Positions 6,630 to 9,582 of a DNA stretch of 9,582 bases are shown one piece after another (position 1 is the stretch's first letter; every line of letters begins with the position of its first letter). The position numbers and the translations under genes are program-made. The stretch comes from Oligoflexaceae bacterium (GTDB lineage Bacteria > Bdellovibrionota_B > Oligoflexia > Oligoflexales > Oligoflexaceae), in assembly GCA_947474445.1 (NCBI GenBank), contig CANJJY010000155.1, forward strand, positions 1-9,582, read 5' to 3'. A model generated the notes under the pieces. It was not told the origin of the DNA. It saw only the letters and a program-made list of their open reading frames with translations, and made no database searches.

Positions 6630-7577
6630 CTAAAGTCCTTCCCCTGTCTTCCAAGTCGACAGTGCTTGACTGTAGCCAGTCGTCGACACCGCTGGATGGC
6701 CCGCTCCTGAGACGGGTCTTTGCATATTGGGAAGCACGGCGGTAGGACTCAAGGAGGCATCGATCAATTTCAAATTGAGCCCACAAGCTGTAGCAGGATC
6801 TTTTGTCATAAAATCATAGTTAAAAAGACCACTGTGACAGGCTTTACAGGGAGTGAGGGCGGTGGCCATTGCGGGAAAATTCTGGGGAGCTTTGCACTCT
6901 CGAAAGTTGGCAATCCCCGTGTTCGTCGCATCGGCTACGGCTTCTAGTGCGGAGAAACGCAGGCGAATCATATCGCCTGCCAAGACGTTTTCAACCGTGA
7001 TCATCTCCTGGGCGAGAGGGACAATACGCCCTTTGGCGACGCGTTGGTTGATGTTAGTCCCGATCTGAAGCATGGTTTCCGCTTCCCCAGCCTTTTGGGT
7101 GACGACGACGGGTCGGTAGAGAACAAAACCGGTCGCCGGAGCGCCTTTAACCGCAATACCTCGCAGAGAGATCGATCCAGCCACTCCAGCGGCTGGGGCA
7201 TTGACGGTGACTTCGGCGGTGATTTGAGCTCCTTGCAGAGCAGGGCGCGGCGCGCCGAGGTCAAAAGTCATCGTCCCATTGACGACGGCGACCGCATTGG
7301 TCGTCGGTCCTGCCGGAATCGGGGCATTGGGATCGGTGCTTGTGGTGGTTTTGGGAGTCGTATTAGATTTCTTGCCGTCCGCACTGGTTCCGGCATCCGC
7401 GCTTGGGTTTTGATCCCCACCTTCGGCGCCGCCAGCAGCGGGAGTTCCTGCTTTACTCTGCGGTGTTACCCCCTGCGGCTTGGACTCGCTGCTGCAGTGA
7501 GCCAGGGTAAGACAGAGGATACCGAGCTTCAGGCAAAGGCCCGCATTGAAGCGCATAATTCCATGAAAGCTTCCCAT
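6630..7577 (-). CDS. Lipoprotein with a C-terminal CKACH cytochrome c-like domain
   Basis: A 315-residue lipoprotein. The start is set at ATG 7577 because AGGGGGA (7581-7587) precedes it; an upstream in-frame ATG at 7625 has no good ribosome site and would add 16 residues. The signal peptide ends in lipobox LAHC (Cys28); +2/+3 are Ser-Ser, favouring the outer membrane. Residues about 30-95 are a Pro/Thr/Ala/Gly/Ser-rich low-complexity linker, typical of a surface tether. A beta-rich domain (about 95-215, starting VAVVNGTMTFDLG) follows. The C-terminal part has Cys228, CKACHSG (244-250, His248) and Cys265, then NMQRPVSGAGHP (285-296) and YSQALSTW (302-309), a cytochrome c-like arrangement in which Met286 or His295 could be a distal ligand. 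Haem binding is inferred from CxxCH only. It has its own terminator, so it is transcribed apart from the DUF1501 operon. Confidence 0.75.
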   Translation of the reverse strand: MGSFHGIMRFNAGLCLKLGILCLTLAHCSSESKPQGVTPQSKAGTPAAGGAEGGDQNPSADAGTSADGKKSNTTPKTTTSTDPNAPIPAGPTTNAVAVVNGTMTFDLGAPRPALQGAQITAEVTVNAPAAGVAGSISLRGIAVKGAPATGFVLYRPVVVTQKAGEAETMLQIGTNINQRVAKGRIVPLAQEMITVENVLAGDMIRLRFSALEAVADATNTGIANFRECKAPQNFPAMATALTPCKACHSGLFNYDFMTKDPATACGLNLKLIDASLSPTAVLPNMQRPVSGAGHPAVSTTGYSQALSTWKTGEGL

Positions 7578-7747
7578 AGATCCCCCTTTTATCTTACTGT
7601 TCCCTATGTCTATCGGCATTTTCACTCAATAACTTGAGAATCAAGCACGATAGACCTAACTTTCAGAGTGAGCCTAAGGCTTGAGTCCTCGCTGCAAGGG
7701 GGCAAAAAGCACCCTATCCATGCTGCCATTCGCTTGAGGAGTCTTGA
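7578..7747. promoter_or_regulatory. Divergent intergenic region between the CKACH lipoprotein and DUF4112 genes
   Basis: These 170 bases separate two diverging genes and so must carry both promoters, but no clear -35/-10 pair is visible. Small overlapping dyads cluster at 7625-7645: CTCAA-taac-TTGAG and CTTGA-gaa-TCAAG share a half-site. They could be operator half-sites, though arms this short may be chance. Confidence 0.3.
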
Positions 7748-8242
7748 ATGTCAAAAGGCAAGCCATCGAACCCGAGTTCCGCTGTCGACCCTCGCCTGAA
7801 GCACATTCGCTGGTTGAGTCGCTGGCTAGACAGTTCGATTCAAATCCCGGGGACCAACCTTCGGATCGGTTTTGATGCCCTCATCGGCTTGATCCCGGGG
7901 ATCGGCGATGCGCTCGGCGCGGCGCTATCGAGCTACATCATCATCCTGGCCCTATCGCTCAACATCTCAGCCTGGACCCTCACGCGCATGGTCATCAACG
8001 TGCTGATCGAGGCGATCATCGGCGCTATACCTATACTCGGCGATGTCTTTGATGCGGTTTGGAAGGCCAATGAGAAAAACCGGCGCCTGGTCGAAGAGAG
8101 TCTCGCTTCAGGGCGCCGCGAAAAGCTTGATCGCTGGTATATCATTTTTGTGCTCGTCAGCCTCGCCGGCTCGATTTGTTTTGCGATTTGGGCCGCCGTC
8201 ACGACACTGAGCTGGATATTCGTCAGCTTGCGTTCAGCCTGA
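7748..8242 (+). CDS. DUF4112 family membrane protein
   Basis: A 164-residue protein, start ATG 7748 with GAGGAG (7736-7741) six bases upstream. It shows the DUF4112 hallmarks clearly: RWLSRWLDSSIQIPGTNLRIGFD (21-43 region, 'lD..f.iPgt..riGlD'), LIGLIPGIGDALGA (45-58), MVINVLIEAIIGAIPILGD (81-99) and VFDAVWKANEKNRRLVEE (100-117). The glycine/proline-rich repeated 'IPGIGD/IPILGD' turns lie between hydrophobic helices. A further hydrophobic helix (about 130-157) closes the protein. Full length for the family, with an added C-terminal TM. DUF4112 proteins are widespread and of unknown function; the protein is presumably in the inner membrane. A weak hairpin follows the gene, so it may be monocistronic. 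Confidence 0.9.
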   Translation: MSKGKPSNPSSAVDPRLKHIRWLSRWLDSSIQIPGTNLRIGFDALIGLIPGIGDALGAALSSYIIILALSLNISAWTLTRMVINVLIEAIIGAIPILGDVFDAVWKANEKNRRLVEESLASGRREKLDRWYIIFVLVSLAGSICFAIWAAVTTLSWIFVSLRSA

Positions 8243-8293
8243 CCCGAGAGACCGCGTGTAGGCCTTGAGCCGCATGTGGCCGCAGATTTTTTT

Positions 8294-8311
8294 GATTGCT
8301 TTGCAATCTTT
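8294..8311 (+). terminator. Weak hairpin terminator after the DUF4112 gene
   Basis: GATTGC (8294-8299) and GCAATC (8303-8308) form a 6-bp stem with a TTT loop, followed by TTT then CG. The seven-T run just before the stem (8287-8293) does not help termination. It lies about 50 bases after the stop and 75 bases before the next start, so read-through into the next gene is possible. Confidence 0.35.
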
Positions 8312-8383
8312 CGTCGTCGCAGACCTCTTCCTAGAGATCGCTTTCTCGCCAAGTCCATGTCTGCCCTAAAAAGGAGAAGTCTC

Positions 8384-9013
8384 ATGCTGCGCCTTGAATT
8401 TCTGCTGACGGCCACATTTTTATTCACAGGGATCGCTCAGGCGAGTCCTTTTCAAATTTCTCAACTGGTGACCTCAGGTGATTGCGTCGGTTCAGATATT
8501 CAAATCGTCGAGGAAAATGGCGAGTCCTATATCAAAGCCTTTTTTGATGACGATACGATGACCGCCACTGCTGACGGGATCGCGCACGACAAAAGGCGCT
8601 GTACGATGGACTTCAAACTCAAGGTAGCGAATGGTTGGAAACTCGACGTTTTCGAATTTGCTGTCGATGGCACCTATCAACTTTCTACGCAGGGAACGGC
8701 GCGTTTGACCGTTTCCCATCGAGCCGGCAATGCTCCTGCCATAAGGACGACCCGATTTATTTCCCTCCAGCAGGGGGACGAACCATTTGGCGAGGTCGGC
8801 AATGGCGGATTTAGTGGGACGGTATACGGCTATCAACTCGGCGGTGATTATCCCGCCTGTGCATCGACGATTCCACTTGAAACCAGCATCTTCGCGGCTG
8901 TGACCCAACCGACGAGCGACTCTTCGGGCGTGACTCAAATCGTCCTCGATGAAGGCAATAGCGATACCAAAGGTTACGTCATCGGTAAGGTTAAAGCTAA
9001 ACCCTGCTCCTAA
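8384..9013 (+). CDS. Secreted DUF4360-like protein with four cysteines
   Basis: A 209-residue exported protein. ATG 8384 is chosen over upstream in-frame ATGs (8276, 8357) because AAGGAG (8371-8376) sits 7 bases before it and it opens directly with a signal peptide, MLRLEFLLTATFLFTGIAQA, cleaved before Ser21. The mature protein is beta-rich. It has GDCVGSDIQI near the start (Cys34), RRCTMDFKLKVANGWKLDVF (71-90, Cys73), then a strand 'EFAVDGTYQLSTQGTARL', and closes with Cys159 and Cys208. The pattern 'G-x-C-x-G-S ... D-K-R-x-C-x-x-x-x-x-x-x-P/N-G-W ... G-x-x-x-L-x-x-G' is that of DUF4360, a secreted family of unknown function found in fungi and some bacteria. Two disulfides are plausible. The assignment is by motif memory; the C-terminal half fits less well. 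Confidence 0.7.
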   Translation: MLRLEFLLTATFLFTGIAQASPFQISQLVTSGDCVGSDIQIVEENGESYIKAFFDDDTMTATADGIAHDKRRCTMDFKLKVANGWKLDVFEFAVDGTYQLSTQGTARLTVSHRAGNAPAIRTTRFISLQQGDEPFGEVGNGGFSGTVYGYQLGGDYPACASTIPLETSIFAAVTQPTSDSSGVTQIVLDEGNSDTKGYVIGKVKAKPCS

Positions 9014-9031
9014 GGCCAGAGTTCTCTCACC

Positions 9032-9156
9032 TATTGAGTGTTGTATAAGTAAAGACGCAAGGCGCGAGGCTGGCGAGCACCGGAGTGGCCGCGCTGGGCC
9101 ATGAGGAGCGGAGCCAGCTGATAAACGAAGCGACTTTGCTTATACGGCGCTCAATA
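9032..9156 (+). repeat. Long imperfect inverted repeat / structured RNA candidate
   Basis: Arms 9032-9058 (TATTGAGTGTTG then TATAAGTAAAGACGC) and 9130-9156 pair over 27 positions: 22 Watson-Crick, 4 G-U wobbles (9039/9149, 9041/9147, 9042/9146, 9050/9138) and one A-A mismatch (9055/9133). Inside, GCTGGC (9069-9074) pairs with GCCAGC (9113-9118), and TGGCC (9086-9090) with GGCCA (9097-9101) around a 6-base loop. The element starts 18 bases after the stop of the DUF4360-like gene and ends 87 bases before the fucosidase start. It could be a non-coding RNA, a 3' structure, a 5' leader element or a dispersed palindromic repeat; only one copy is in the window. Confidence 0.75.
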
Positions 9157-9229
9157 AATGACGAGGTTCATTCTCCCATTGCGTTCGCTCGCTCCCTGTA
9201 AGAAGGTAAAGACCACTTTATCCAACACC

Positions 9230-9237
9230 AGGAGGAG
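9230..9237 (+). promoter_or_regulatory. Strong ribosome binding site of the fucosidase gene
   Basis: AGGAGGAG lies 6 bases before ATG 9244 (8 bases if counted from the core AGGAGG) and fixes the start of a gene whose end is outside the window. Confidence 0.8.
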
Positions 9238-9243
9238 TTCACG

Positions 9244-9582
9244 ATGCGAGCAGCGTCCCACCATCTAAGCTGGCCCGCTACAGTCATGGCCAGCTTGCTT
9301 CTATCGTCTGTCCCCCATGCAGCGGTTGCGGCCGAACAGAACGTCCGCGCTTACTACGAACCCAATTGGACATCTCTCAGCCAATACCAGACCCCCGATT
9401 GGTTTCGAGATGCCAAATTCGGTATTTTTCTCCATTGGGGTGTGCAGACAGTTCCGGAAAATGACGGTTGGTACGCGCGGCACATGTATATGCAAGAAGG
9501 TGCAGAATTCGGTAACGCCTACCAGTATCACATCAAGAAATTTGGCCATCCCTCGCAGTTTGGTCTCAAAGATTTTATTCCC
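9244..9582 (+). CDS. GH29 alpha-L-fucosidase, N-terminal part (3' end outside window)
   Basis: The frame is open from ATG 9244 to the edge, giving 113 residues with no stop. A signal peptide (about 1-30, ending AAVAA before EQN) marks export. The mature start shows the GH29 opening: PDWFRDAKFGIFLHWG (51-66), then VPENDGWYARHMY (70-82) and YQYHIKKFGHPSQFGLKDF (94-112). This corresponds to the family pattern 'P-x-WF-x-DAKFGIF-x-HWG-x-x-S-V-P ... W-Y-x-R-x-M ... F-x-x-x-D-F'. His64 in HWG lies in the fucose-binding pocket of GH29 enzymes. GH29 enzymes release terminal alpha-L-fucose by a retaining mechanism; the catalytic Asp lies beyond the window. The product probably acts in the periplasm or outside the cell on fucosylated glycans. 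Gln at 68 and Thr at 69 replace the usual Tyr/Ser. Confidence 0.88.
   Translation, partial: MRAASHHLSWPATVMASLLLSSVPHAAVAAEQNVRAYYEPNWTSLSQYQTPDWFRDAKFGIFLHWGVQTVPENDGWYARHMYMQEGAEFGNAYQYHIKKFGHPSQFGLKDFIP

Noticed and set aside
7044..7637. 197-residue plus-strand open frame opposite the CKACH lipoprotein
   Set aside because: It is a shadow frame rich in Ser, Arg and Gly with no ribosome site; the minus-strand gene has a lipobox, an RBS and CKACH.
8276..8383. N-terminal extension of the DUF4360-like protein by 36 residues
   Set aside because: The extension is Arg-rich, overlaps a hairpin, lacks a ribosome site and would bury the signal peptide; ATG 8384 has a good RBS.
9032..9156. Simple intrinsic terminator of the DUF4360-like gene
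   Set aside because: No T-tract follows the right arm, and the 125-base multi-helix rod is far larger than a terminator hairpin; it could still slow transcription.
9032..9156. Insertion sequence end or integron attC site
   Set aside because: No transposase or integrase is in the window, no target duplication is evident at the edges, and attC-type core sites were not seen.

Overview
The window comes from the chromosome of a moderately GC-rich Gram-negative (diderm) bacterium. Evidence for this is a Tat signal with a classic SRRDLLK motif, two lipobox lipoproteins, several SPase I signal peptides, strong AGGAGG-type ribosome sites, and a 7TMR-DISM sensor kinase. The gene mix (7TMR-DISM/CheA-like kinase, DUF1501, DUF4112, DUF4360-like secreted protein, exported CxxCH proteins, glycoside hydrolases) would fit a free-living Bdellovibrionota/Oligoflexia-type or myxobacterial-type organism. 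That placement is inference from gene content, not proof. No tRNA, rRNA, CRISPR array or transposase gene is visible.

Layout. Positions 3-200 (+) are the C-terminal end of what looks like a carbohydrate-active enzyme. 410-3301 (+) is a large orphan membrane kinase: signal peptide, 7TMR-DISM extracellular domain, seven-TM block, coiled coil, PAS-like region, HPt and CheA-type HATPase. A hairpin at 3319-3348 ends the converging minus-strand operon. That operon (transcribed 6283 to 3373) has three exported genes separated by two 14-base gaps: a signal-peptide protein with CRACH and DUF1592/1588/1585-like traits, a lipoprotein whose C-terminus recalls the end of PSD1/DUF1553 proteins, and a Tat-exported DUF1501 protein. 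A 346-base intergenic stretch follows with an AT-rich putative promoter, a perfect 9-bp-arm palindrome and an intrinsic terminator. Next is a separate minus-strand lipoprotein with CKACH (6630-7577). Divergent from it on the plus strand are a DUF4112 membrane protein (7748-8242), a secreted four-cysteine DUF4360-like protein (8384-9013), a long structured inverted repeat (9032-9156), and the 5' end of a GH29 alpha-L-fucosidase (9244 to the window edge).

How the parts fit. The three-gene minus operon looks like a miniaturised, split version of the exported PSCyt2/PSD1 (or DUF1592/1588/1585) plus DUF1501 pairs known mainly from Planctomycetes and other bacteria, whose function is largely uncharacterised. 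The nearby CKACH lipoprotein may belong to the same periplasmic or outer-membrane system. The two window edges suggest a polysaccharide-degradation neighbourhood. The most unusual non-coding signal is the 125-base inverted repeat before the fucosidase gene: its outer 27-position stem has four G-U wobbles, all of which pair only in plus-strand RNA.
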